DNA from: QHWT01 sp963755695
GTDB taxonomy: Bacteria; Acidobacteriota; Vicinamibacteria; Vicinamibacterales; 2-12-FULL-66-21
Reading direction: 5' to 3'
Assembly: GCA_963755695.1 (NCBI GenBank)
Contig: CAVWLB010000010.1
Location: 1,364,001 to 1,428,000, forward strand
Length of the DNA: 64,000 nucleotides
Positions 27,001-35,379 of the stretch are shown here, piece by piece (the first letter of the stretch is position 1; each line of letters opens with the position of its first letter). Made by a program: the position numbers and the translations under genes. Below the pieces are notes generated by a model. That model ran no database searches and was not told the DNA's origin. It saw only the letters and a program-made list of their open reading frames with translations.

Positions 27001-29433
27001 GGCGAGGGGAACGACTTCATGCTCGGCGGCGACGACGGGGTCGAGTACTTCGGCGGCGGCGGCAACGACATCATCGTCGACGGCGCGCAGCGCGCCGAGG
27101 GCATGTTCGGCGGCCCCGGCGACGACTGGATCTACGACGGCGACGGACACGACGGCGGCATCTTCGGCGACGACGGCAACGTGTTCGACCTGCTCGCCGG
27201 TCTCAATGCGGTCGGCGGCGACGACGTCCTGGGTGGCGGTCCCGGACAGGACAACCACTGGGGCGAAGGCGGCGACGACATCTTCCTGATGTCGGAGGGC
27301 TCGAACAAGTTCTTCGGCGATTACGGGTTCGATATCTTCACCATGCGGGGATGGCCGGCGCCAGGGGAGATCGATCTGAGCTTCCTGCCGCTGCCCGGCG
27401 TGATCCTGAACTTCAACAATCTGGCCAACATGTATCGGTTCGTCGATGGCGCGTCAGGATGGGATTTGAACGACCACATCGTCGGCGACGACAACGTGTT
27501 CGATCCGGCTGCGCCGGTCGAGATACAGCTGCAGCCTCAGATGGCGCTGACCGAGGAATACGCCGCGAAGGTCGCCGGACTACGGGATCTGATCGTCAAC
27601 GGCTTCGGCATCACGCCGACAGACGCGCCGGTCGACTTCTTCTCGAACGCCGGTGGTGAGCCGGGTATTCTCGCCTATACCAGGCACACTCTCTGGATCG
27701 GCGGCAACCTCCTCCTCGGCGGCCTCGGCAGCGACACGATCGAGGGCCGCGGCGGCGACGACCTCATCGACGGCGACGCCTGGTTCAACGTCCAGCTTCG
27801 TGCGGTGCTCAACGACGGCACCGTGAAGCTGGTCGACGACCCGCGCCTCCTCGTCGATGACGTGTTCTCGGATCCGCAGCGCCTGAACCCGGGCCACATC
27901 AGCATCGTCCGCAGCATCGTTCAACCGGCCAACGTTCCGCCGCCCGATTGCGGAGCCACGGCACCACTGAACTGCGACACGGCCGTGTTCTCGGGCGCGC
28001 TCGCCGACTACTCGATCCAGCTCAATCCGAACGGCACGTTGACGGTGATTCACGTCGCCGCCAAGGGGAACTTCAAGGCTCCGGCCAACGACGGCACCGA
28101 CATCCTGCGGAACATCGAGCAGCTCAAGTTCTCGGATGTGACGATCCCGGCACCGAGGCCGGCGAACAACCTCGTGCCGAACGTCATCGGGCTTTCGCCG
28201 GCCGCGGCGCAGGCTGCGATCGTCGCGGCCGGGTTGACGGTCGGAACGACCATCAGCGGCCGGGCGCTGCCATCAAATCCGATCGCGATCGGGCTCATCG
28301 CGACACAGAGTCCGCTGGGCGGGACCAAGGTCGCCGCGGGCACCGCCGTGAATCTCGTGATCTCGACGGGCCTCGAGACGCCGAACGTGGTCGGCCTGCC
28401 GTATCCGGGCACCCTGCAGGCCGGCGCCGTGCACAACCTCACCGAATTCGCACTGGTCGTCGGGACGGTCACCAACCAGGCCAGCACCACGGTCCCGGCA
28501 GGTCTGGTCATCAGTCAGGATCCGGCCGCGGGTACGGGCGTCAACCCGGGCACCGCAGTGAATCTGGTCGTATCGTCTGGGCCGCCGCTCGTCGCGGTGC
28601 CGAACGTTGTCGGCCTGACGCAGGCGGCCGCCACAACGGCGATCACCAACGCCGGTCTGAAGGTCGGCGCGGTGACCACCGCGAGCAGCGAGACCGTGGC
28701 ATCCGGTAGCGTCATCAGCCAGACTCCGGCGACCGGCACCGCGCCGCAAGGGAGCGCCGTGGCGCTGGTCGTCTCGCTCGGAACGGCCGGCCCGGCGATC
28801 ACGGTTACGGCAAAGAAGAACGCCGGGACCGCGAACCTGACGATCACCAGTCAGGCGTTCACGCCGGCCGCGAACACGTTGTTGGTGGCGTTCATTTCTG
28901 CAGACGCGCCCGTCGATGGCGTGAACACCGTGGTGAACGGAGTCAACAACTCCGGCGCGGCGTTGACGTGGACGCGAGCCGTCCGCTCGAACGCGCAACT
29001 GGGCACGGCGGAAATCTGGTGGGCATTCACGACACCGGCCCACGCCAGCATGACCGTCACTGCTGTCATGAACAACTCGGAAGCGGCGTCGATGACGGTG
29101 ATGGGATTCACCGGAGCTATGCCGTCGCTGGTTGGCGCGGCCAGTCTCGCGGCAAGCGCGGCCAAGGGCGCACCGACCGCGACCATGGTGACGACGCGAG
29201 CCAACTCGCTGGTCGTCGGCGTGGGCACGGATTGGGATAATGCCCGCACCATGACGCCGGCAGCAGGTCAGCTCCTGGTGAACTCGTTCAACACGCCGAA
29301 CGGTGACACCTATTGGGTGCAGCGGACGTCGCCGATCACCGCGTCAGGTACGAGCGTCACGATCCGCGACAGCTACGCGACCCTGATGCCGGATCGCTGG
29401 AACATCGCGGCGGTCGAGATCAGGAAGCAGTAG
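24035..29433 (+). pseudogene. Animal-type heme peroxidase with RTX calcium repeats and PASTA domains; N-terminal third frameshifted
   Basis: The predicted product is about 1797 residues, secreted (signal ending near TVHAQ). The peroxidase domain is legible across three frames: distal heme histidine in FGQFFDHGLDL (His codon 24772-24774), catalytic arginine in AEHNRL (25580-25582), proximal histidine in VYRLGHSMLPE (25852-25854). From 26770 to 27190 there are about ten GGxGxDxx RTX nonapeptides (calcium-binding beta-roll, type I secretion hallmark), then three PASTA repeats (28160-28780, PNVVGL..AGL.VG) and a C-terminal beta domain. Eleven single-base indels occur near 24322, 24476, 24661, 24922, 25101, 25210, 25495, 25659, 25881, 25993 and 26131 (three deletions, eight insertions); the net change agrees with the gene length modulo 3. 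From about 26132 to the stop the frame is clean. The segments keep family sequence, so sequence error is likely. Confidence 0.75.
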
Positions 29434-29444
29434 TTTCCGACATG

Positions 29445-29506
29445 ACGCGCGGGGCAGGACAATCGCATCCTGTCTCGCGCGTGTGCACACGTGCGAGTTT
29501 TTTACG
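29445..29506 (+). terminator. Terminator after the peroxidase gene
   Basis: A 15-bp stem (29445-29459 with 29468-29482, two G-T wobbles, 8-nt loop) begins 11 bp after the peroxidase stop. It is followed by a second small stem and a run of six T at about 29498-29503, just before the ribosome site of the next gene. Confidence 0.7.
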
Positions 29507-29519
29507 GAGGTAGACTTCC

Positions 29520-30140
29520 ATGAGGTCCTTGAGTTTTCGAACCGTTCTCGCGACCGCCGTTGCCGCGGTCACGTGTCTCGCCCTGACCCCGACACCGTAT
29601 GCCGCCGACGTAACCGTCCGACCGTTCCAGCGTTTCGTCGCCAAGGCGCCATTCGACGGCGATCCCGGTGCACCGAGTCGCGTCGACATCGTGATCCAAC
29701 GGTGGTCCACGGACAGCGAGTGCAGCGATCTGGGCGGCGCGCTGACCGCACGCGGTCCGGAGGGGCTGCTCCCCGGCCTGCACGCGCTGAGGCTACGCGC
29801 GGGAGCCGTGCTCATCCCCGGAGGACCGAACGCGGGGGCACGCGCCCTCACGCGGCGCTCCGTCAATCTGTTCTTCGCTCACGAAATCGAGACGCCGACC
29901 GGCCGTCAGCTGATCGTCGCCTCGGATCACCCTCTCGATTTCGGGCAGCCAACTGTGAGCTGGTCACCCGAGGTCGCGTTCTCCTTGCTCGAGATCCGCT
30001 TCGCAGCCGACGGCGTCGGAATCGGCAAGGTGGCGCCCGCCGTGAACGTCGCGTTCAATGAGAACACGAACACGGTCGAGGCCACGAACTTCGACGTGTT
30101 GCCGGTGCGATTGATTGAGGTCAAACCCGCGAAGCTGTAG
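29520..30140 (+). CDS. Secreted hypothetical protein of an Acidobacteria-type family
   Basis: This 206-residue protein has a signal peptide (about 1-29, ..PTPYAA-DV). The mature part resembles a family of small exported proteins I associate with Acidobacteria (pattern VDIVIQRWSTDSE..L, then RQLIVASDHPLDFGQ and a closing block NTVEATNFDVLPVRLIEVK). No enzymatic motif is visible and no function is known. A good ribosome site (GGAGG) precedes the ATG. It follows the peroxidase gene but a strong terminator lies between them, so it may be separately transcribed. Confidence 0.7.
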   Translation: MRSLSFRTVLATAVAAVTCLALTPTPYAADVTVRPFQRFVAKAPFDGDPGAPSRVDIVIQRWSTDSECSDLGGALTARGPEGLLPGLHALRLRAGAVLIPGGPNAGARALTRRSVNLFFAHEIETPTGRQLIVASDHPLDFGQPTVSWSPEVAFSLLEIRFAADGVGIGKVAPAVNVAFNENTNTVEATNFDVLPVRLIEVKPAKL

Positions 30141-30147
30141 GGTCGAA

Positions 30148-30207
30148 CCGTAGCGCAGTTCTTTGGCTGACGGCCGCGGTGACGAGCCGGCCAACCCTGC
30201 GCTACGG
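30148..30207. terminator. Bidirectional hairpin between convergent genes
   Basis: A perfect 11-bp inverted repeat CCGTAGCGCAG (30148-30158) / CTGCGCTACGG (30197-30207) encloses an inner TTGGC / GCCAA pair. It sits between the secreted hypothetical gene and the convergent DUF899 gene. Confidence 0.6.
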
Positions 30208-30244
30208 CATGGTCCCTGGTGCGTGGCGCAATCCTCGACGTCGG

Positions 30245-30994
30245 CTAGGAGTACCGCAATCGCGGATACCAGTCCGTGCCGCGGCCCTCCGGTGTCACGT
30301 CGAACATGTTCCACAACGGCCAGATCATGTCGACGTGCCGGCCGTCCTGTCCGCGCGCGGTGGGCACGAAGAGCAGCTCGGTCTGGTAGAAATGATGGAT
30401 GCGGCCGTTACGCTTGACGAACACGTTGAGCGAGGGCAGCTGATCCTCGCGTCGATTCTCGCCGTGATAATCGCGGTTGTAAGTATTGCCAGCCGATGAC
30501 AGCAGTCGCAGACCGTGCCATCCGCGCTCGCGGGCCAGTGCCATGATCCGAGCGATCGGCGACTTCGCCACGACCACGAAGTTGACCCGCTGGTTGACAT
30601 GTTCGCTCTGACCGTCGAGGCCGTCGAGAATTGACGTGCAGCTCACGCATGGAGTGGCCATCTTCGGACCGAACATGTAGCTGTAGATGATCAGAGTCTC
30701 CTTGCCCGGCGTGAAGAGCTCGGACATCCGAACTTGCCGGACATCACCATTGGCAGCGACCTCGTCGAAGACATAGTCCTCGGGAATCTCACCGCCGAGC
30801 GGTAGCTTGCGGCGCTTTGCCGAGACCGCTTCGATCTGCGCGCGCAGCGCCATTTCGTCCTTGAGAAGAGAGTTTCGCGCGGAGCGATACTTCGCCGATT
30901 CCCCGGGAAAGCGAATCTCGTGGATCGGTTTGGCGGCCGCGGGAGATTGTCTGCCTTTGCTCGATTTGGGCTTCGCCTTGGCCTTCTTCGCCAT
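30245..30994 (-). CDS. DUF899 thioredoxin-like family protein
   Basis: The 249-residue cytoplasmic protein begins with a Lys-rich tail (MAKKAKAKPKSSKGRQ) and continues into the DUF899 thioredoxin-like fold: ELFTPGKETLIIYSYMFGP, then PCVSCTSILDGLDGQ with a Cys-x-x-Cys redox pair, and the family ending DVTPEGRGTDWYPRLRY. Function is unproven; a thiol-disulfide role is suggested by the CxxC. ATG 30994 has a ribosome site (AAGGAGA) 6-7 nt upstream. It is divergent from the GH5 gene with 47 bp between starts, so the promoters must share that short gap. Confidence 0.85.
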   Translation of the reverse strand: MAKKAKAKPKSSKGRQSPAAAKPIHEIRFPGESAKYRSARNSLLKDEMALRAQIEAVSAKRRKLPLGGEIPEDYVFDEVAANGDVRQVRMSELFTPGKETLIIYSYMFGPKMATPCVSCTSILDGLDGQSEHVNQRVNFVVVAKSPIARIMALARERGWHGLRLLSSAGNTYNRDYHGENRREDQLPSLNVFVKRNGRIHHFYQTELLFVPTARGQDGRHVDMIWPLWNMFDVTPEGRGTDWYPRLRYS

Positions 30995-31041
30995 TGTCGT
31001 CTCCTTGACCCGAACTACCATTGTAATGGTCATAGATCGAC

Positions 31042-32067
31042 ATGAGTTCGCTCTCGTGGTTGACCACGGCAGGGAATCGAATCGTCACCGTGGATGGCAC
31101 GCCAGTGGTGCTGCGCGGGATCAATCGATCCGGCCTCGAATATGCGCCCCCGATTGGTAGCGACTTCCTCGCAGGCGCCGGCCTGTCGTTCAGTGAAATC
31201 GAGGAAATCGTCCACGGCTGGGGCGCGCGCGTGGTGCGTATCCCGTTTGCGCAATCACGCGTGCTCGAGACGACGACCAGTGCGGCTTATCTTCATGCGC
31301 TCGACACGGTGGCGGACTGGGTTGCCAGCTGCGGCGCGTACACGCTGCTCGATCTGCAGTGGCTCGATCCTGACAGCTCCTACGGCCGGACCTCGGACGG
31401 ATCGCTCAACCGTATAGCCCCGTTGCCCTCGCCGGATTCCTGTGACGTCTGGCGACTCCTGGCAGAGCGTTATCAATCCAACCCGGCGGTTCTGTTCGAT
31501 ATCTACAACGAGCCACACTCGCGACTTCCCGGTGATTCGCACGTGCCGATCGGCGTCCGGCCCGATGGCTCGGAGTATTCGGTGTTTGACGGTCGGGTGA
31601 CCGCGAGAGTGTGGCGCGAGGTCGCGGCCCGTCTCGTGCGCATCATCAAGCGCGTTCATCCGCGCGCGTTCACTTTCGTGTCGGGTGTGTCGTGGGGATA
31701 CGATCTGCGCGGCGTCCCGTTCGATCGCGATCAGAAGATCGAACCTGCCGGCGTCGTCTATGCCGCTCACGTTTATCCGTCGAGCATGTTCGAACGCGGA
31801 GGAGCACGTGCCGCAAACGGATCCCGGGCATGGGATCGCGCATTCGGGGCGCTTGCGGCCGACGCGCCCGTTTGTATCACCGAGTTTGGCGGGGGAGAGG
31901 AGCATGTCGAGTGGGGGAGCCGGCTGCTGGCCTACCTGCAGGCCCGGGACATCGGCTGGCTCGCATGGAGCTGGACCGACGCGCCACATCTCGTGACGGC
32001 TGCGGAACCGAAACGCCCCACCCCATTCGGCGCCCTGGTGCGCTCGGCTTTCGACACGCCCACCTGA
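31042..32067 (+). CDS. Glycoside hydrolase family 5 (cellulase-type) protein
   Basis: The 341-residue TIM-barrel hydrolase has both catalytic glutamates of GH5: acid/base Glu157 in DIYNEPH and nucleophile Glu281 in ITEFGG. The N-terminal VDGTPVVLRGINRSGLEY is typical of the family. It would cleave a beta-linked glycan or glycoside. No signal peptide is seen, so it is either cytoplasmic or exported by another route; this is unusual for a polymer-degrading cellulase and fits an oligosaccharide substrate. The start ATG 31042 is the first in-frame codon. Confidence 0.85.
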   Translation: MSSLSWLTTAGNRIVTVDGTPVVLRGINRSGLEYAPPIGSDFLAGAGLSFSEIEEIVHGWGARVVRIPFAQSRVLETTTSAAYLHALDTVADWVASCGAYTLLDLQWLDPDSSYGRTSDGSLNRIAPLPSPDSCDVWRLLAERYQSNPAVLFDIYNEPHSRLPGDSHVPIGVRPDGSEYSVFDGRVTARVWREVAARLVRIIKRVHPRAFTFVSGVSWGYDLRGVPFDRDQKIEPAGVVYAAHVYPSSMFERGGARAANGSRAWDRAFGALAADAPVCITEFGGGEEHVEWGSRLLAYLQARDIGWLAWSWTDAPHLVTAAEPKRPTPFGALVRSAFDTPT

Positions 32068-32186
32068 AGTAAGTGGATGTGCGCAGTCCCACAGGATGCC
32101 GACGAGGCGGCACGCTGCCGAAATTCCGGCAGCCGGCACGTTGACCAGACTATCCTTGCCTCAACAGCGTCGTAATACGCATATCG

Positions 32187-32279
32187 GCCGGTGAGTGACT
32201 TGCGGACGGGCCACGCCCGTAAAGTTTGAGAAACTGAGGCGTTGCAGTCCAGGTGTCCGTGCAACTGACGAAGACCGGC
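32187..32279 (+). ncRNA. Candidate structured RNA (multi-branch hairpin set) upstream of the phosphatase gene
   Basis: The 362-bp gap 32068-32429 holds an unusual density of perfect short stems. A closing pair GCCGGT (32187-32192) / ACCGGC (32274-32279) encloses three consecutive hairpins: ACGGGC-cac-GCCCGT (32206-32220), AGTTT-gag-AAACT (32223-32235) and GTTGCA / TGCAAC (32241-32265, 13-nt loop). Together they form a possible four-way junction about 150 bp before the phosphatase start. It matches no riboswitch or small-RNA class I recognise. Nothing else was seen in the gap. Confidence 0.3.
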
Positions 32280-32429
32280 TTCCCGAAGGCGACGTCTCGA
32301 CAAGGAATCATGATGTCGGGAGCGGAGCGTGTCGTGGCACTACCCTTGCCATGACAGAGTTGGGCGCGCTCGAGCGTGCTCCCCAGTAACAGTCGAAGTT
32401 GGCCTCAACCAAAAGCTGAAGGTGAAACC

Positions 32430-33050
32430 GTGCGTCTACATGAACGATTCAGTGTGTACACGGCTGCGATCCTCGTTGTCTCGGCACTTGCGCTTCCGAC
32501 GGGCGCCTATGCAGGCCCAGACGGTCCGCCCTCCACAGCTGTCGCTGCGTCAGCCATTCGCATCGACAACTTCGGGCAGATTAATGCGAACTACTTCCGG
32601 GGCGCGCAGCCAAAGGGTCGTGATTACGCGGATCTCGCCGCAGTCGGGGTGAAGACGGTGATCAATCTGACCAGCAGCGACGCCGACGCCAACGAACGCA
32701 CGTTTGTCGAGGGGGCTGGAATGAAGTACTTCCAGATTCCGATGACCACCCGCGAACAGCCGAAGACCGCGGAGTTGACGGAATTTCTCAGCATCGTCAA
32801 CGATCCCGCCAATCAACCGGTTTACGTTCACTGCGTTGGTGGGCGCCATCGGACCGGCGTGATGACCGCAGCGTATCGGATGACGCATGACGGCTGGAGC
32901 TCCGACCAGGCCTTCGCCGAGATGAAGCGCTACAGGTTCGGCGCAGATTTCCTGCACCCTGAATTCAAGCAGTTCGTGTACGAGTATCGCGCCGACCCCG
33001 CGCAGCCGGCACTGGCCACGGCGTCGAGTGCTCCCTCTTCCAAGCAGTGA
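32430..33050 (+). CDS. Exported dual-specificity/tyrosine protein phosphatase family protein
   Basis: The 206-residue product has a signal peptide (about 1-27: RLHERFSVYTAAILVVSALALPTGAYA). The phosphatase P-loop is intact: HCVGGRHRTG (Cys135, Arg141). Upstream, NYFRGAQPKGRDYADLAAVGVKTVINLTS is the usual N-terminal block of these DSP-like proteins. It would dephosphorylate phosphotyrosine/serine or another phosphomonoester in the periplasm. GTG 32430 is chosen because it is preceded by AAGGTG and opens the signal peptide; an in-frame upstream start would add 18 residues before it. Confidence 0.78.
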   Translation: MRLHERFSVYTAAILVVSALALPTGAYAGPDGPPSTAVAASAIRIDNFGQINANYFRGAQPKGRDYADLAAVGVKTVINLTSSDADANERTFVEGAGMKYFQIPMTTREQPKTAELTEFLSIVNDPANQPVYVHCVGGRHRTGVMTAAYRMTHDGWSSDQAFAEMKRYRFGADFLHPEFKQFVYEYRADPAQPALATASSAPSSKQ

Positions 33051-33074
33051 AGTGATCCCGGTGAGGATGAGTGA

Positions 33075-33099
33075 CAGTCACATTTCCGAACCGTGACTG
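33075..33099. terminator. Hairpin between convergent phosphatase and M56 genes
   Basis: CAGTCAC (33075-33081) and GTGACTG (33093-33099) form a perfect 7-bp stem with an 11-nt loop in the 79-bp convergent gap. It may serve both genes. Confidence 0.4.
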
Positions 33100-33129
33100 C
33101 CACCCTGTCTGTCCCAGGCCGAGCGAGGA

Positions 33130-34773
33130 CTAGCGCCGGCGCTCAAACCGGGTTGTTACGGTGATCGCCACTTCTGTCGGAACACAGTTGAGAAGCGTCG
33201 AATCCCACTGCCACTGATTGACGGCAGTAAGCAGCGCGTTCGCGAACTCGCGGTTCGCAGGTTCGTGGACGCGGATGTCCTTCAGGAATCCATCCAGGCC
33301 AATCACGGCATCGAGGATGATTACGCCCTCGGTGCCCGTGCCCCGCAGGCTTGCGGGATACACGGGTTTCACATTCCGAATGCGTCTCGGCGGGCGAAGG
33401 TTTCCACCGATCGCCACGTCGCCTGCGGCGCCAGCCTGGGAGCAGGGAGGGTTCGGGCGCGCGCTCGCAGCCGGGACTGGCAGGCTCGTGACGTCATCGC
33501 CATCAGCAACCGTCACTGTCTCCTGGATCGATCCGAGCTGCATGCTGATGGCGCGGCGGATGTTCGCGCCCGTCATCGTCAAGGCCGCCCGATACGGCTT
33601 GAATCCAGGCACCAGCACCTCGAAGACGTAGTCGCCGGGCGGTAGACCGACGAATTCGAATTCGCCGCTTCTGTTGCTCTGCGCGTCATACTTCATCTGA
33701 CGGTCCACGTTGGTCAGCGTTACCGCCACACCGGGCAGCGCCGCTCCCTGCGCATCGACCAGCGAGCCGGAGAACGTGGCGAAGACTTGCGCCGCGGCGA
33801 TCGCGCCCGCCACACCGACGAGCACAACCAGCGAAATGATTCGCGCCGACAGAGACATCGCGTTCCTGTTCTGACCGACGTTCAACATGGCAGTCACCCT
33901 TTTGTGAAGGCTCGACGATCGAGCCATGGCCGGAGCTGGGAATAGACGCGGCGGGTGGTTCAACTCGCGCGCGAGATCGATCAGATGTCTCGCATACACG
34001 GCGCTGTCTACGCCGCTCCTCAGCACCGCATCGTCGCAGGCATGCTCGCTTTCGAGGCGCAGTCGTCGGCAGGCGAGCCAGAACACGGGATTGAACCAGT
34101 AGAGGGATCGCACGATCTCGGCGGCCATCTGAATGAACCAGTCGCGACGTCTGATGTGGGCCAGCTCATGGCGGAGAATAATGCGGACGAGGTCGTCAGG
34201 CCAGTGGCGCGCCGCGGTTGGGACGATGATGCTCGGAGATCTGATGCCCCAGGTCGCGAGCAGTGAGGGGTGATCGCTCAGCAACAGGCGCACGGATCGC
34301 TCGAGCCCATACTCTCGAGCAATCTGCGCGGTCAGGATCGGCCAGTTGCCGGCGGTCAGTTCCCGTGCCGCGGAACGGAGCGATGTGAGCCGAGCCAGTC
34401 CGACGGCGAGGATCGCCAAGCTGATCGTCGTGCCGGCGAGCCAAGTCGCCCGGAGGACCGAGGCCATCTCCCGGCCGTTCATTTCATTCGGCGCCAAACG
34501 CTCGACCAGCCCTCCGGCGAGTGGTGCGGTCGTTCCGCCCGCCGACCGCACAGGAAGCGGCGATCCGAGGTCGACTCTAGATTCCGGGGCGATTTCGCTG
34601 AATGATGCCGGTCGGAGAAACAATCCCCATGAGGGCACGAGCGATTCACCCATCGGGAGCACGGCGGCGCCGGCAATTGCAAGGGTGAGGATCCAGTGCC
34701 GCAACGCAGCCGATCGGTTGCGCAGCAGACGGGTTGCGCACAAGGCGACGAGAACGAGGATCGACGCTTTCAT
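33130..34773 (-). CDS. M56 (BlaR1-type) metallopeptidase fused to carboxypeptidase-regulatory and TonB C-terminal domains
   Basis: The protein has 547 residues. An N-terminal multi-pass M56 peptidase domain carries the zinc motif HELAH (His202, Glu203, His206) and the distal SEHACDDAVL block. A further membrane segment (about 305-327) leads to an extracytoplasmic carboxypeptidase-regulatory beta-sandwich (ATFSGSLVDAQGAALPGVAV) and a TonB-C-like domain (IRNVKPVYPASLRGTGTEGVIILDAVIG). In BlaR1/MecR1 the M56 domain cleaves the BlaI repressor after an outer sensor domain detects its signal; here the penicillin-binding sensor is replaced by these two domains. The gene overlaps blaI-like by 4 bp (ATGA), so the two are translationally coupled. 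Confidence 0.85.
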   Translation of the reverse strand: MKASILVLVALCATRLLRNRSAALRHWILTLAIAGAAVLPMGESLVPSWGLFLRPASFSEIAPESRVDLGSPLPVRSAGGTTAPLAGGLVERLAPNEMNGREMASVLRATWLAGTTISLAILAVGLARLTSLRSAARELTAGNWPILTAQIAREYGLERSVRLLLSDHPSLLATWGIRSPSIIVPTAARHWPDDLVRIILRHELAHIRRRDWFIQMAAEIVRSLYWFNPVFWLACRRLRLESEHACDDAVLRSGVDSAVYARHLIDLARELNHPPRLFPAPAMARSSSLHKRVTAMLNVGQNRNAMSLSARIISLVVLVGVAGAIAAAQVFATFSGSLVDAQGAALPGVAVTLTNVDRQMKYDAQSNRSGEFEFVGLPPGDYVFEVLVPGFKPYRAALTMTGANIRRAISMQLGSIQETVTVADGDDVTSLPVPAASARPNPPCSQAGAAGDVAIGGNLRPPRRIRNVKPVYPASLRGTGTEGVIILDAVIGLDGFLKDIRVHEPANREFANALLTAVNQWQWDSTLLNCVPTEVAITVTTRFERRR

Positions 34774-35153
34774 CTGTCCGACCTGGCCTTCTCGATGACT
34801 TCCGCAATCCGATTCAGCTCGTCGTCCGACAGCCGCGCCCCCTCGCCACCAACCAGCGCAGTCACGACCTTCTCGGCGGACCCATCGAAAAAGGTGTCGA
34901 CGAGATGGCGAAGCGCGGACTTTCGCGCCGCGTGGCGTGGAAGGGCGGGCATGTAGACGTAACGAAGCCCTTCCTCGTCGTGGCGAACGTGCCCCTTTTC
35001 CTCGAGCACGCGCAACTGCGTCCGCACGGTTGACGAATTCGGCTTGCCGGGAAGATCGGCCATCACCGCCGCGGCGGTTGCGCGACCGCGGCGATAGAGG
35101 ATATCCATGATCTGGCGCTCACGGCGAGTCAGGGAATGGAGCGATCGATACAT
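34770..35153 (-). CDS. BlaI/MecI/CopY-family transcriptional repressor
   Basis: The 127-residue winged-helix protein has the BlaI N-terminal DNA-binding domain (LTRRERQIMDILYRRGRATAAAV, then SSTVRTQLRVLEEKGHVRHDEEG) and a C-terminal dimerisation helix region. It should repress its own operon until cleaved by the coupled M56 peptidase encoded next. The start codon lies inside a perfect inverted repeat that is the likely operator. Length and layout are normal for the family. Confidence 0.9.
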   Translation of the reverse strand: MYRSLHSLTRRERQIMDILYRRGRATAAAVMADLPGKPNSSTVRTQLRVLEEKGHVRHDEEGLRYVYMPALPRHAARKSALRHLVDTFFDGSAEKVVTALVGGEGARLSDDELNRIAEVIEKARSDR

Positions 35154-35190
35154 GTTATTTTTATAACATTAATGCTACAAAAATAACATG
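35151..35190 (-). promoter_or_regulatory. Probable BlaI operator / promoter
   Basis: The AT-rich stretch contains a perfect 12-bp inverted repeat, CATGTTATTTTT (35151-35162) and AAAAATAACATG (35179-35190). Nested in it is a second dyad ATGTTAT-tttt-ATAACAT (35152-35169). Thus the half-site ATAACAT occurs three times, one copy overlapping the repressor's own start codon. The low local GC contrasts strongly with its surroundings. Autoregulation by the BlaI-like protein is inferred. Confidence 0.65.
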
Positions 35191-35194
35191 TCAA

Positions 35195-35222
35195 GCCCCG
35201 AGACCTGAGGTCTGGCCGGGGC
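35195..35222 (-). terminator. Stem-loop downstream of the peroxiredoxin gene
   Basis: CCCCG ... CGGGG encloses AGACC-tga-GGTCT in the gap between the peroxiredoxin gene and the blaI-like operon, both on the minus strand. No T run follows. The rest of the 189-bp gap shows nothing. Confidence 0.35.
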
Positions 35223-35379
35223 GATCAGCCGGATGAGTTCAGCGAATGAGCGGGGAACTGTTGCGGCTGGTTGCGGCGGAGTTCGAACGGGGAAACAACT
35301 CGCAGCCGGGGTCATTGGCTCGAGCGAAGCCGGACCGGGGAGGGTTGACCGGCCCGGCGGGTTCAGCGAGGGAGCGCGG

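Noticed and set aside
32187..32279. Cobalamin riboswitch
   Set aside because: GCCGGTGAG resembles part of the B12 box region, but the conserved GCCACTG and GCC-agGAGAC elements are missing and the downstream gene is not a B12 gene.
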